Source: Flavobacterium sp. 102
GTDB lineage: Bacteria; Bacteroidota; Bacteroidia; Flavobacteriales; Flavobacteriaceae
Assembly (NCBI RefSeq): GCF_003634615.1
Contig: NZ_RBKX01000001.1
Span: 1,798,001-1,862,000 of the forward strand
Direction: 5' to 3'
DNA: 64,000 nt
The notes beneath the pieces are model-generated. The model was not told where the DNA came from, searched no databases, and saw nothing but the letters and a program-made list of their open reading frames with translations. Of this stretch, positions 10,201 to 18,697 are shown piece after piece (position 1 is the stretch's first letter; every line of letters begins with the position of its first letter). The translations under genes and the position numbers were made by a program.

Positions 10201-11611
10201 ATATATTTACACCCGCTGCAGAACCAGCTGCGTTTACTGTTATGGTATGTCCTGAAAGTATAGTTACAGTATCTGAGCAAGATGGTATACTGTTACTACT
10301 CCATGTTGAAGCAGTATTCCAATCACCGGTTTGTACTGATGTTACCGGAGTATCTAAAGCGGCATTATAACCCACTTGAAAAGTGTTGTTTAAATCGGAA
10401 TCAGAAAGATTTAGTCTTGAAGCAAATGGTGTAACGGTTCCCGTTTGATGGTTGCCAATTGTTGTACCGTCTACTTTAATAATTCTTGAATTACCATTTT
10501 TGATTAAATAAGCGTCCTGAGCTACAAAAGCTATAGCATGATTCCCGATAGGAAAAGCATAAGTGCCATCTTTAGCGATAGTCCATGCACCTTCATAAAT
10601 ATCAGTTACCGTATAAGAACCATCAGCAACAGAAAATCCAGAAGCTACTCCCGGTTCATCATAATAAGTCACCGAAAGTTCTCCTGATGTTCCTGAAGCA
10701 TTTGGGTCACTTGGTCTTGAAATAAATGCGGATCTATTTTTACCGTTTGCACTGATAAAAGGAAATACTGTATTACTGCTGTAATAATCAGTACCTGGTG
10801 TTATAGCAGTAGGGTTGTCATAAATACTATACCATCTTCCGATTGTACCGCTTAAAAAACCACTGCCAACAGCAATAGTTGTAGTAGCTGTAGCGTAATT
10901 TCCAATGGTCATTTTATTTGTGCCCAAGTTAACTCGGGTATTGGTAAGTGATAGTACACTTCTAATTTTGATATTGTTAAATCCCCAAATTATATTTGGA
11001 GTAGCTGTGCTTGTATTATTAACAATCAACTGATTAATAACGGCTCCGGTATTTAAATTGTCTGTTAAATACAAAGTACCACCAAAAGTACCCAAACCAC
11101 TAACGGTTTGCACTGTTGAGCCATTCAAATTCAAAGCACCTTCAGGGGTATAATTTGAGCCAATGGACAAATCAATCCTACCATTGTTTGTGATATTTCC
11201 TGCTACTGTAAGTTGTGTTGCTTTGTCATAACCCCAACCACCTGCATCATAATAGAAAACGCCATCAAACAAACCACCTGAGTTAACAGTCAAATTGCCC
11301 GTTATGATAAAATCAGCAGAGTTAGAACCGCTTTCTAATATTCCACCAATGGTGGCGTTGTTAATCGTTATCAAATCATCAAGGAGCACTGTTGTTCCTG
11401 AAGCGATAATAATATTGTCTGTTGAAGTTGGTGCAGTAGCAGTGCCCCAAGTAGTAGGGTCGGTAAAATTACCCGACTGTACTGAAGTAAAAGTCGTCTG
11501 AGAATGCCCGCTTGATAGGACAAGCAATAACATCACAACTGAAAAAAAACTTTTTTTAGCCCGATTGTTATCTCGGTTCAAAAGATTTTTAAAAATGTAG
11601 TTTAAAAACAT
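7232..11611 (-). CDS. large secreted surface protein with T9SS type A sorting domain
   Basis: A 1459-residue predicted cell-surface protein. Residues 1-38 contain a signal peptide ending GHSQ. Two copies of a SVQ(S/T)G(N/D)(F/W)...(T)W motif (near residues 42 and 427) open beta-helix-like stretches with repeated 'NITNNG', 'GNLTVNSG' type strands. Near residue 1090 an Ig-like domain follows (GKSVTLRL, ITYQWQSS), then a second Ig-like domain with TICQPIDTATLSA and VKWYTEQTGG. The last ~75 residues are a Por-secretion tail: VAYPNPYTSTFKLDI, VYDMVGRLIEY, YPSGIYNVSV, ending LQVIKR. The tail is removed on export by the type IX system and the protein is attached to LPS or released. Thr/Asn/Ser-rich composition is normal for this class. 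No enzymatic domain is visible; adhesion is a guess. Confidence 0.9.
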   Translation of the reverse strand: MFLNYIFKNLLNRDNNRAKKSFFSVVMLLLVLSSGHSQTTFTSVQSGNFTDPTTWGTATAPTSTDNIIIASGTTVLLDDLITINNATIGGILESGSNSADFIITGNLTVNSGGLFDGVFYYDAGGWGYDKATQLTVAGNITNNGRIDLSIGSNYTPEGALNLNGSTVQTVSGLGTFGGTLYLTDNLNTGAVINQLIVNNTSTATPNIIWGFNNIKIRSVLSLTNTRVNLGTNKMTIGNYATATTTIAVGSGFLSGTIGRWYSIYDNPTAITPGTDYYSSNTVFPFISANGKNRSAFISRPSDPNASGTSGELSVTYYDEPGVASGFSVADGSYTVTDIYEGAWTIAKDGTYAFPIGNHAIAFVAQDAYLIKNGNSRIIKVDGTTIGNHQTGTVTPFASRLNLSDSDLNNTFQVGYNAALDTPVTSVQTGDWNTASTWSSNSIPSCSDTVTILSGHTITVNAAGSAAGVNISVGASLVSDLNTLTVGCTNNNATFFNAGTYTMNGGSLIVNGNVLHANGSTFNQIAGDIIVDGNHNGDAATSTVQTLFKIGNSTLNLTGGSITIVDPAVSSTTLATTHTATEIVPCTGWLCWYPSSVTLDSVDGLSVGQIIVGAGIPAGTTIANINFDGSINTNPSLPLTGLTLPLTLTFYDVSYSPSAFVYESNNHYAVGANHTLKIGDGISIEKSTVTTNGFNCNFRAGEGTLSLNNLIVNAPDATNRFVNLDSSNPNNISIMNVQNDFTITQGKVKGQGVDTYFGGNITNNGALNLYNNTYFGNYIEGTSVATTKAQTISGTGTFNAQTETMLNTPDNTGSVSQLRVNNTSTEGVTFMVPFNVVSSLTMTEGIIHTSSTSVLTVGAPAMSYTASLTGNFGETCYVDGPFAKDIGGGQNANDLTNGSGFIDKFFFPVGKSSYAPIWVAVTTPSGGFGSPGTNLKVEAFDTNTGTASANIAHLSQNRWEVSKTAGTVIDFNIKVADANAIESSIIVQAPSAAGIYDNDFGITATFESGTPNMLTSNTNPLPFADFDGFFSTARQAECSTVTPGNTLSTETNICGGKSVTLRLENVVVGEGITYQWQSSTTDSNYVDIDGATATTASVAPVENTYYRCNVTCSFSTTTVASTPIQITLNNTITATTPATICQPIDTATLSATSSAGDVKWYTEQTGGAALATGNSFTTPVITTTTTYFAGTESTTAGTAGLAYTNDGYGSGTLDRGLAFNLSNSIILNSVKVYPQQNPGGTGVAPITIKVFQNGIQVPGTGDVIFTPDTASGWSPTNTAQTVTLNYSLPAGDNYTLLITDGASYDNALAYTSPFPNPYPVNNGAVSIVGGFAYGDIDTYSYYFFFDWNVTEICSSARVAVTATVQTAEECDLGNPTSQLLSRVVAYPNPYTSTFKLDIQTNNAADVAIKVYDMVGRLIEYRTVGHNELSNVEIGNGYPSGIYNVSVTQEGKAKTLQVIKR

Positions 11612-11698
11612 AGGATTAGATGATTTAGTTAATTACCCAAATCTAATTACTTATATCCTATATAATATACGTTACACTTTCAAAATGGCAGAATTTTT

Positions 11699-11720
11699 AA
11701 AGCTTTTTTAAAGCTTTTTT
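11699..11720. repeat. two tandem 11-bp AAAGCTTTTTT units
   Basis: AAAGCTTTTTT occurs twice head to tail in the 175-base gap between the T9SS gene and the 78-residue gene. No other feature is recognised in this gap beyond AT-rich sequence. Confidence 0.6.
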
Positions 11721-11786
11721 CCTTTGTTTTACTAGGGTTTACAATAATAGAACTATTAAATCTTCTTTATGTTTTCTGCAATCTGA

Positions 11787-12023
11787 TTACTGATATATTT
11801 CGCCACGATGAGGCTTCAAAGTATCCCGAACAGTTATCATATTTTCATCCGTCACGACCATAAAAGCAATAGCATACATTTCGTTTTTAATTTCAAATCC
11901 GGTAATATTGATAGGAAGTTTTTCAATAGCAATATATTCCTTTAAATGAATTTCATGATGTTCGGCTGTTTTTGCAGAAGACGGACCACGGAAATCCCAA
12001 ATGAGTTTAATTTGTCTTGACAT
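11787..12023 (-). CDS. conserved small protein of unknown function
   Basis: A 78-residue soluble protein starting MSRQIKLIWDFRGP. It has no signal peptide or membrane segment. An H-H-x-I-H-L-K-E-Y segment in the middle and a hydrophobic MYAIAFMVV strand suggest an alpha/beta fold. I recognise it only as the kind of short protein conserved in Flavobacteriia. It is divergent from the FAD oxidoreductase gene, with 73 bases between the starts. Confidence 0.65.
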   Translation of the reverse strand: MSRQIKLIWDFRGPSSAKTAEHHEIHLKEYIAIEKLPINITGFEIKNEMYAIAFMVVTDENMITVRDTLKPHRGEIYQ

Positions 12024-12096
12024 TTTAGTTTCAATGTAGTTTTGGCAAAATTACGATAACAATTTTCAAATTCTTACTTTTGCCAAAAATTATCCA

Positions 12097-13659
12097 ATGC
12101 CACAAGAATTACTCATACAAGTTTCTCCCGAGACTGCCAATAACGAAACATTACTCTATGAGAATGTAGCTCAATTAGTTAGAGTTTCTACTAAATTGGT
12201 TCATAAAGTGGTAATTCTAAAGCGTTCAATTGACGCGCGTCAAAAAGCAATAAAAATCAATCTTAAAGTTTTGGTCTATCTGATTGATGAAAAATATACC
12301 GAACAAAAAATCGAACTTCCCGAATACAAAAACGTTTCCAATGCTCAAGAGGTAATTATCGTAGGCGCAGGTCCGGCCGGACTTTTTGCAGCCTTACAGT
12401 TGATTGAATTGGGTTTGAAACCAATAGTAATTGAGCGAGGCAAAGACGTTCGAGGTCGCCGCCGCGATTTAAAAGCGATTAATGTCGACCATATTGTCAA
12501 CGAAGATTCTAATTATTGTTTTGGCGAAGGTGGTGCGGGAACGTATTCTGACGGAAAATTATATACGCGTTCCAAAAAACGTGGTGATGTCGACAGAATT
12601 CTACAATTATTAGTAGGTTTTGGGGCTACATCTGATATTCTTGTCGAAGCGCATCCGCATATCGGTACCAATAAGTTACCGCAAATCATTCAAGACATTC
12701 GTGAGAAAATAATCGAGTGCGGTGGACAAGTTTTATTTGAAACCCGTGTCACCGATTTTGTAGTCAAGAATAATGAAATGCAAGGAATCATAACCCAAAA
12801 GGGTGATACGATTTCGGCTAACAAAGTCATTTTGGCCACTGGACATTCGGCTCGTGATATTTTTGAATTGCTCGATAGAAAAAAGATTTTCATCGAAGCC
12901 AAACCTTTTGCATTAGGCGTTCGCGCCGAACATCCGCAAGAATTAATCGATAAAATCCAATACAGTTGCGATTTCCGAGGCAAACATTTGCCACCGGCGC
13001 CTTATTCTATTGTAAAGCAAGTCAACGGTCGCGGCATGTATTCGTTTTGTATGTGTCCGGGTGGCGTAATTGCGCCATGTGCTACCAGTCCGGGGGAAGT
13101 GGTAACCAATGGTTGGTCGCCATCCAAACGCGATCAAGCTACCGCAAATTCAGGCATTGTAGTCGAATTAAAACTCGAAGATTTCAAGCCTTACGCCAAA
13201 TTCGGAGCTTTAGCCGGAATGGAATTCCAAAAAAGCATCGAGCAAAAAGCGTGGCATCTGGCTGGTCAGACACAAAAAGTGCCGGCACAGCGCATGGTCG
13301 ATTTTACCCAAAATAAAGTTTCCGCATCCATTCCGAAAACTTCTTATGTTCCCGGAACGACTTCTGTAGAGATGGGACAAGTTTTCCCCGGATTTTTAAC
13401 CCAAATCATGCGCGAAGGTTTTATCCAGTTCGGAAAATCGATGCGTGGTTATATGACCAATGAAGCGATTCTTCACGCACCGGAAAGCCGAACTTCATCT
13501 CCGGTAAGAATTCCGCGTGACAATGAAACGCTCGAACACTTGCAAATCAAAGGGTTATATCCTTGTGGCGAAGGTGCCGGTTTTGCCGGAGGAATCATTT
13601 CTGCCGCTATCGACGGTGAAAAATGTGCACTTAAAATTGCACTAAGTCTCTCAAAATAA
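12097..13659 (+). CDS. NAD(P)/FAD-dependent dehydrogenase (COG2509-type)
   Basis: A 520-residue flavoprotein. After an N-terminal ~85-residue domain, a Rossmann FAD site appears as VIIVGAGPAGLFAALQ with the acidic strand end VIERG (about residues 86-115). Further landmarks are FGEGGAGTYSDGKL, the ATGHSARD motif, and a C-terminal GLYPCGEGAGFAGGI, all characteristic of the COG2509 family of 'uncharacterised FAD-dependent dehydrogenases'. CMCPGG in the middle provides two cysteines often seen in this family. The physiological substrate is not known. A TACTTTTG -7-like box lies at 12075-12082, only 15 bases from the ATG. Confidence 0.85.
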   Translation: MPQELLIQVSPETANNETLLYENVAQLVRVSTKLVHKVVILKRSIDARQKAIKINLKVLVYLIDEKYTEQKIELPEYKNVSNAQEVIIVGAGPAGLFAALQLIELGLKPIVIERGKDVRGRRRDLKAINVDHIVNEDSNYCFGEGGAGTYSDGKLYTRSKKRGDVDRILQLLVGFGATSDILVEAHPHIGTNKLPQIIQDIREKIIECGGQVLFETRVTDFVVKNNEMQGIITQKGDTISANKVILATGHSARDIFELLDRKKIFIEAKPFALGVRAEHPQELIDKIQYSCDFRGKHLPPAPYSIVKQVNGRGMYSFCMCPGGVIAPCATSPGEVVTNGWSPSKRDQATANSGIVVELKLEDFKPYAKFGALAGMEFQKSIEQKAWHLAGQTQKVPAQRMVDFTQNKVSASIPKTSYVPGTTSVEMGQVFPGFLTQIMREGFIQFGKSMRGYMTNEAILHAPESRTSSPVRIPRDNETLEHLQIKGLYPCGEGAGFAGGIISAAIDGEKCALKIALSLSK

Positions 13660-13687
13660 ATTATATTTCATTTTTATTTAGAAAAAA

Positions 13688-13716
13688 GTAGGGTGACGGC
13701 ATTTTGTGTTGTCTAA
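13688..13716 (+). promoter_or_regulatory. candidate ECF-sigma promoter
   Basis: The segment GTAGGGTGACGG (13688-13699), followed by ATTTTGTGTT and GTCTAA (13711-13716), differs from the housekeeping TTG/TAnnTTTG pattern and resembles the GTAGGGT...(C/T)GTCT blocks found before flavobacterial ECF-regulated genes. It precedes the lipoprotein that leads the sigma/FecR/TonB-receptor set, so autoregulation is plausible. Inference only. Confidence 0.4.
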
Positions 13717-13742
13717 CCTTTAAACACTAAATTATAAATAAG

Positions 13743-14792
13743 ATGAAAAAGATTAAAATTTTACTATTGCTTTTGACCGTTTCGGTCGCAGGTTTCTATT
13801 CGTGTACCGATAATGATCCGGTAGAAAACGAAGTGGTTACTTCTAAAAGTATTTCGTTAAGAACCACTTTAAACGAAATTAAAAAAGCAAACAACATCAA
13901 CGGAAAAAATGAATTGTCTACTCAAGACCAAGCGTTTTGTTTCAATTTTGTTTTTCCGCTCAATCTTTCCTATAACAATGGAACGGTGGTAACAGTTTCT
14001 TCTTACGAAGGATTAATTGCAGTTTTAACTAGTGAAACGAGTACTTTTTATTTTGAAGGCATTCAGTTTCCATTTCAAGTGCAACAAGAAGGTGTGATTA
14101 CGACTATTGATGATGAAGCAGAATTTTTCGCTTTGATTTTAGATTGTAATTTTCCAACGGTAAATAATTTTGTTTTTGATTTTACGTGTTATGATATTGT
14201 TTATCCGATATCGATTATCAATGCCAATAACGAAACAGTAGTAATTGAAACCCAAGTAGAATTGATGCAATATGTTTCAACACCTACAGGAGTAAGTACT
14301 TACCAGTTAAATATAGTATTCCCTATTTCAATTGAACAAAATGGGTTAACAATAGTAGTCAATGATTTATATGAGTTTTTTGAAATTAATAATGATTGTG
14401 CAGGAAGCTCTTGTATTTGTACTGCGGATTTTAATCCGGTTTGCGTTGAAACAACCAATGGAACTGTAATGTATTCGAATGCTTGTTTCGCTTTATGTGA
14501 CGGTTTTACCGAAGCTGATTTTGTAACTTGTAATACTACAGCGGTAGAAACTTTTGCAACCACGTTAGGTGATTGTTTTACAATGAATTATCCTGTTCAG
14601 ATTCAACATCAAGGCGCTTTGGTAACAGTTAATAATGATGGTGAATTGCTACAGTATTATTTTCCAAACCAATCGGATGTTCCTGCTTTTGTTTATCCAG
14701 TGACAATAAATCGCACTACTCCAACCGGTTCGTTTGTGGTTACAATTGCTAATCAAACTGCTTTTTGGGATGTAGTTTTAAGTTGTAATTAA
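13743..14792 (+). CDS. repeat lipoprotein with inserted Kazal-like domain
   Basis: A 349-residue lipoprotein: a hydrophobic leader ends in the lipobox GFYSC with the lipidated cysteine at residue 21. The mature part has three related ~70-residue units, each of the form (Y/F)P(I/V/L)xIxxxNxxxVxVxxxxEL...ending in an acidic or Asn/Cys tail (near 60-130, 137-220, 275-349). Between units two and three, residues 224-265 read C-I-C-T...N-P-V-C...N-G...Y-S-N-A-C...L-C-D-G, the spacing of a Kazal-type protease-inhibitor domain. It is followed by an ECF sigma, FecR and TonB receptor on the same strand, suggesting a surface lipoprotein of that system. Its actual function is unknown. Confidence 0.75.
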   Translation: MKKIKILLLLLTVSVAGFYSCTDNDPVENEVVTSKSISLRTTLNEIKKANNINGKNELSTQDQAFCFNFVFPLNLSYNNGTVVTVSSYEGLIAVLTSETSTFYFEGIQFPFQVQQEGVITTIDDEAEFFALILDCNFPTVNNFVFDFTCYDIVYPISIINANNETVVIETQVELMQYVSTPTGVSTYQLNIVFPISIEQNGLTIVVNDLYEFFEINNDCAGSSCICTADFNPVCVETTNGTVMYSNACFALCDGFTEADFVTCNTTAVETFATTLGDCFTMNYPVQIQHQGALVTVNNDGELLQYYFPNQSDVPAFVYPVTINRTTPTGSFVVTIANQTAFWDVVLSCN

Positions 14793-14827
14793 ATTGATTA
14801 AAAATAAAATTGGGAAAGATTAAAGTT

Positions 14828-14868
14828 AATTACGACACAACCTTATTGTTAAGGTTGTGTCTGTAATT
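14828..14868 (+). promoter_or_regulatory. long hairpin directly before the ECF sigma gene
   Basis: GACACAACCTTA (14834-14845) and TAAGGTTGTGTC (14850-14861) are a perfect 12-bp inverted repeat with a TTGT loop. With one bulged T the stem extends by six more pairs (AATTAC / GTAATT). It ends only six bases before the sigma-factor ATG at 14875, leaving almost no unpaired leader. It could terminate the lipoprotein transcript, attenuate read-through or occlude translation. Confidence 0.6.
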
Positions 14869-14874
14869 TAAGCT

Positions 14875-15399
14875 ATGAAAGAAGAAAACCAAAATACAAA
14901 GCTCTGCTCCGAATCGGTATTCCGCTCGGTATTTGACACTAATTTTAAAGTGTTGCGGAACTTTTTGGTGTATAAATTCAGAGGCGATATGGAAAGCGCC
15001 GAAGATGTAGCCCAAAATGCTTTTGTCAAACTTTGGGAAAATTGCGGCATCATCCAACCCGAACAAGCCAAAAGCTTTTTGTACACCACAGCGATTAGGC
15101 TTTCACTGAATAAAATAAAGCACCATCAGGTAGTGAACAATTTTGAGATACAATTCCAACCCAAATCATCACACAAAGAATCACCGGAGTTTTTGATGGA
15201 GGAAACCGAATTGAAAACCCAATTGGAAAAAGCCATCAACGATTTGCCCGAAAAGCAAAGAACCGTATTTCTAATGAACCGTTTCGACAATCAGTCCTAT
15301 ACTGAAATCGCAGTATCTTTAGATTTATCGGTAAAAGCAGTAGAAAAACGAATGCATCAAGCCTTATTGTCCCTTAGGAAAGTTGTCAAAAACGTTTGA
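14875..15399 (+). CDS. ECF-type RNA polymerase sigma factor
   Basis: A 174-residue sigma-70 family protein with only regions 2 and 4. Region 2 includes FLVYKFRGDMESAEDVAQNAFVKLWEN (about residues 25-52). Region 4 includes LPEKQRTVFLMNRFDNQSYTEIA and LSVKAVEKRMHQAL, a helix-turn-helix for the -35 element. Length and order match FecI-like Bacteroidota sigma factors controlled by FecR proteins. The FecR gene follows within 11 bases, and the TonB receptor after that, giving a complete cell-surface signalling unit. Confidence 0.93.
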   Translation: MKEENQNTKLCSESVFRSVFDTNFKVLRNFLVYKFRGDMESAEDVAQNAFVKLWENCGIIQPEQAKSFLYTTAIRLSLNKIKHHQVVNNFEIQFQPKSSHKESPEFLMEETELKTQLEKAINDLPEKQRTVFLMNRFDNQSYTEIAVSLDLSVKAVEKRMHQALLSLRKVVKNV

Positions 15400-15410
15400 A
15401 AAATAATAAG

Positions 15411-16313
15411 ATGGAAGAGAGAAACGAAACGTATTTATCCGATTGGTTAGCCAACAAAATCACCGATGAACAATTAAAACAATTGGTTTCTGCGGATGAT
15501 TTTGCAGCGTTCCAACAAATCAAAAATACACTAAACGATTTTGAAATCAGCAATCCCGATTTGGAACAAAACTTTAGCGCTATCCAACAAAAATTAGTCG
15601 ATAAAAAGCAAGCTAAAACTAAAGTCATTCCGCTTTGGCGTTATGCTTCTATTGCCGCTTGCTTGTTGGTAATGTTTGGGATTTATCACTTTTTTATTGC
15701 CCAAAATAAAATTGCAACCGATTTTGGAAATACCGAGATAATAACTTTAGCCGACAATTCTAAAGTGTCATTGAATGCCAAATCAATACTGACCTATTGT
15801 AATACATTCGAATACAACCGAACTTTGCAATTAGATGGGGAAGCTTTTTTTGAAGTCGAAAAAGGAAGTGCTTTTACAGTAGAAACTTCGCTTGGCGATA
15901 TTAAAGTTTTGGGAACTAAATTTAATGTGATTGCTTTCCAAGATTTCTTCGAAGTAAAGTGCTATGAAGGCAAAGTGCAAGTTACCCAAAAAGGAAAATC
16001 AACCATTTTAACACATGGCGAAAGTGTTCGTTTTTATAACGGTATTTCTGAAAATTGGGCAGAATTGAATTCGGAAAAACCGTCATGGATTTCCGGCGAA
16101 TCGTCCTTTAAAAATGTGCCGATGCGTTATGTAATTGAGCAATTTAAAAACCAATACAATGTTGCTGTCGAATACCCGAATACCATTGAAAATATAAAAT
16201 TCACCGGAACATTTACCCATAATGAACCAACCGTGGCGTTGCAAACCATTTGTTTGCCGTTGCATTTAAAATTTAGCAAAGACAGTACAGGAAAAATTAT
16301 CATTTCTGAATGA
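15411..16313 (+). CDS. FecR family anti-sigma factor
   Basis: Inner-membrane anti-sigma regulator for the adjacent ECF factor. The ATG at 15411 gives 300 residues; a TTG at 15396 would add five residues and overlap the sigma gene, so the ATG is preferred. An N-terminal cytoplasmic part is followed by one membrane segment (YASIAACLLVMFGIYHFFIA), then a FecR domain (TDFGNTEIITLADNSKVSLNAKS, LDGEAFFEVEKG, GTKFNV) and a C-terminal DUF4974 domain (WISGESSFKNVPMRYVIEQF...KFTGTF). The stop codon overlaps the TonB receptor start as ATGA. Confidence 0.93.
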   Translation: MEERNETYLSDWLANKITDEQLKQLVSADDFAAFQQIKNTLNDFEISNPDLEQNFSAIQQKLVDKKQAKTKVIPLWRYASIAACLLVMFGIYHFFIAQNKIATDFGNTEIITLADNSKVSLNAKSILTYCNTFEYNRTLQLDGEAFFEVEKGSAFTVETSLGDIKVLGTKFNVIAFQDFFEVKCYEGKVQVTQKGKSTILTHGESVRFYNGISENWAELNSEKPSWISGESSFKNVPMRYVIEQFKNQYNVAVEYPNTIENIKFTGTFTHNEPTVALQTICLPLHLKFSKDSTGKIIISE

Positions 16314-18604
16314 AAAAAATAGTTTTGTTGGGCTTCTTTTTGTGTTGGATGTCATTTTCTTGGTCACAAAAAAAAGAGTCTTTTATTTATACCAATGCAA
16401 AACTCACCAAAGTGCTTTCCGATCTCGAGAAAGCTTTTGAGGTTAAATATTCTTATGTCGATTCGTTAGTGGTTTCTCATCGATTTTCTGTTCCAAAAAA
16501 GCTTTACACTTTAGCCGAAATTAATACAGAAATTGAAAAGCAATCGACTTTAAAAGTCATCCAAATCAACGACCGATTTTATTCGATTAACCAAGCTGAA
16601 ACTGCTGTGAATTCAGAGAAAGTGATTCCGCTACAAGAAGTCATAGTCGAAGAGTTTTTGGCGAAAGGCATACAGAAAACCAACCAACATTACATCATTT
16701 CTCCTCAAAAAGTCCAAACGCTTCCCGGAATTACCGATGCCGATATTTTACAGTCATTGCAACAATTACCCGGTGTGAAAAGTCCAAACGAAACCGCCAC
16801 AGGTTTGTACATTCGCGGTGGTACTTCCGACCAAAATTTGATACTGATGGATGGCATTCGGTTGTATCATCCCGGACATTTATTCGGCATGATTTCGAGT
16901 ATCAATCCGAATGTAGAGCAAACGGTGAATTATTATAATAAAGCCGTAAATCCAAAGTTTGGTGAAAGAGTTTCCGGCATCATCGACATCAAATCCACCG
17001 ATAAAATTTCGAGTAAAACCAAAATAAATGCAGGAATTAATGCCCTAAATGCGGATGTTTATGTCCAAATGCCTTTGGTTAAAGAAAAATTAGGTTTGCA
17101 ACTTTCGGGTAGAAAATCGTATACGGAATGGCTGCAATCACCGACTTTCAATCAATTAGAAAACAAGGTTTTTCAGAATATTAACTTGGAGGATTTTGAC
17201 AATAACAACCAATTCAAATTTCATGATTATTCCGCCAAATTAAATTTTAAGCCAAATAACAAAACCGAGATTTCACTTTCAAGCTTGGTCATCAAAAATG
17301 ATTTGGATTATAGAAATATCATCAAAACCGATAGCATCAACAACCAAAAAATGAACATCGAGAACTATGGTTTTAGTCTGAATTGGACCCAAAAATACAG
17401 TCAGAGATTCATTCAGAGAACTTTAATTTTTTATTCGCTTTATAGCTTTGATTACCTCAAAAAACAAGATTATGACACCAATAAATTCGAAGCGTTTAAA
17501 AAATTAAATAGAGTAGTTGATTCGGGTGCGGAAATAAATTTTAGTTACCAAATCAAAGGCCAATCCAATTTCGATTTTGGATACCAAGTGTTCGGAAATG
17601 ATATTTCGCATTTGTTCAACAGTTACAATCAGGACATTGGCGTGGTTTTGAGTTTGAAACATTTGTACAATGTCACTCACGCCGGATATGCCCATTTTAA
17701 AAAAGATGTTGGCAGTTGGCTTATCCAACCCGGTTTGCGTTATAATTTTTACAGCCAAATGAAAGCTTCGAGTTTCGAACCTCGATTTTTGCTTCAAAAA
17801 ACAATTTCTGAATCACTGATTTGGCAAGCGTCGTATGAGCAAAGAAGTCAGATTTTGAGCCAAGTACGCGAAAGTGCTGCCAACGATTTGAGTTTAGAAA
17901 ATTACGTTTGGGTGCTTTCCGATGATAACGAATACCCAATTCAGAAAGTGAATCAGTTTACTTCGGGTATCATTTTCAAAAAGAATAATTGGCTTTTAGA
18001 TGTTGACGCCTATTATAAAACGATTACCGGAATTACTTCATTTACCTTGGGCTTTTTAGGCCAAAATGGTAATGAAATTAACCACGGAAAAGGCTTCACC
18101 AAAGGCGTTGATATTTTGCTTCAAAAAAGCACAGCGTCTTGGCGCGCCTGGATAACTTATACGTATCAGGATTCACAAAATCAATTTGATGCTTTGAATG
18201 AAGGGAATTATTTTCCTTCCAATGCCGATATTAAACACAGTTTTAATTTGGCTTTCAATAAAAAATGGGACAACTTTTTGTTTACCGCAGGTTGGTTTTG
18301 GCACAGCGGAAAACCATTCAGCACGATTAATGATTCGGGAGAAATTTCTTCTTATAACTCCAAAAGATTGCCCAATTACCATCGCTTAGACCTTTCCGGC
18401 AGTTATCAGTTCCAAAATAAAAAAGGCAATACCTTTAAGATTGGCGCATCGATTTACAATCTCTACAACCGGAATGCTTTAATCAGTAAGGAATTGGGAC
18501 GAAATTATGCCAATGTATCCGACTTTATTACACCGCGTTATTCAATGCAGGAATTTTATTCTTTAGGGATTATGCCGAATGTGTTTTTTAGAGTCAATTT
18601 CTAA
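16310..18604 (+). CDS. TonB-dependent receptor with N-terminal signalling (STN-like) domain
   Basis: A 764-residue outer-membrane receptor. The signal peptide ends SWSQ (~residue 20). Residues 25-105 resemble the STN/secretin domain used for trans-envelope signalling to FecR. The plug domain follows, with VQTLPGITDADILQSLQQLPGV, TGLYIRGGTSDQNLILMDGI and VSGIIDI. The remainder is a beta barrel ending in an aromatic residue (FFRVNF). No SusD gene accompanies it, so a siderophore, peptide or other small ligand seems likelier than a glycan, but the ligand cannot be read. It is transcribed with the sigma and FecR genes. Confidence 0.92.
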   Translation: MKKIVLLGFFLCWMSFSWSQKKESFIYTNAKLTKVLSDLEKAFEVKYSYVDSLVVSHRFSVPKKLYTLAEINTEIEKQSTLKVIQINDRFYSINQAETAVNSEKVIPLQEVIVEEFLAKGIQKTNQHYIISPQKVQTLPGITDADILQSLQQLPGVKSPNETATGLYIRGGTSDQNLILMDGIRLYHPGHLFGMISSINPNVEQTVNYYNKAVNPKFGERVSGIIDIKSTDKISSKTKINAGINALNADVYVQMPLVKEKLGLQLSGRKSYTEWLQSPTFNQLENKVFQNINLEDFDNNNQFKFHDYSAKLNFKPNNKTEISLSSLVIKNDLDYRNIIKTDSINNQKMNIENYGFSLNWTQKYSQRFIQRTLIFYSLYSFDYLKKQDYDTNKFEAFKKLNRVVDSGAEINFSYQIKGQSNFDFGYQVFGNDISHLFNSYNQDIGVVLSLKHLYNVTHAGYAHFKKDVGSWLIQPGLRYNFYSQMKASSFEPRFLLQKTISESLIWQASYEQRSQILSQVRESAANDLSLENYVWVLSDDNEYPIQKVNQFTSGIIFKKNNWLLDVDAYYKTITGITSFTLGFLGQNGNEINHGKGFTKGVDILLQKSTASWRAWITYTYQDSQNQFDALNEGNYFPSNADIKHSFNLAFNKKWDNFLFTAGWFWHSGKPFSTINDSGEISSYNSKRLPNYHRLDLSGSYQFQNKKGNTFKIGASIYNLYNRNALISKELGRNYANVSDFITPRYSMQEFYSLGIMPNVFFRVNF

Positions 18605-18697
18605 AAGTTGTCAGTTACATCGATTTAGTTAATTTCTTTCCGCCAATTGATGTCGAGCGTTTTAACCAAAATAGTAACTTTATAAAAAACATTTTTT

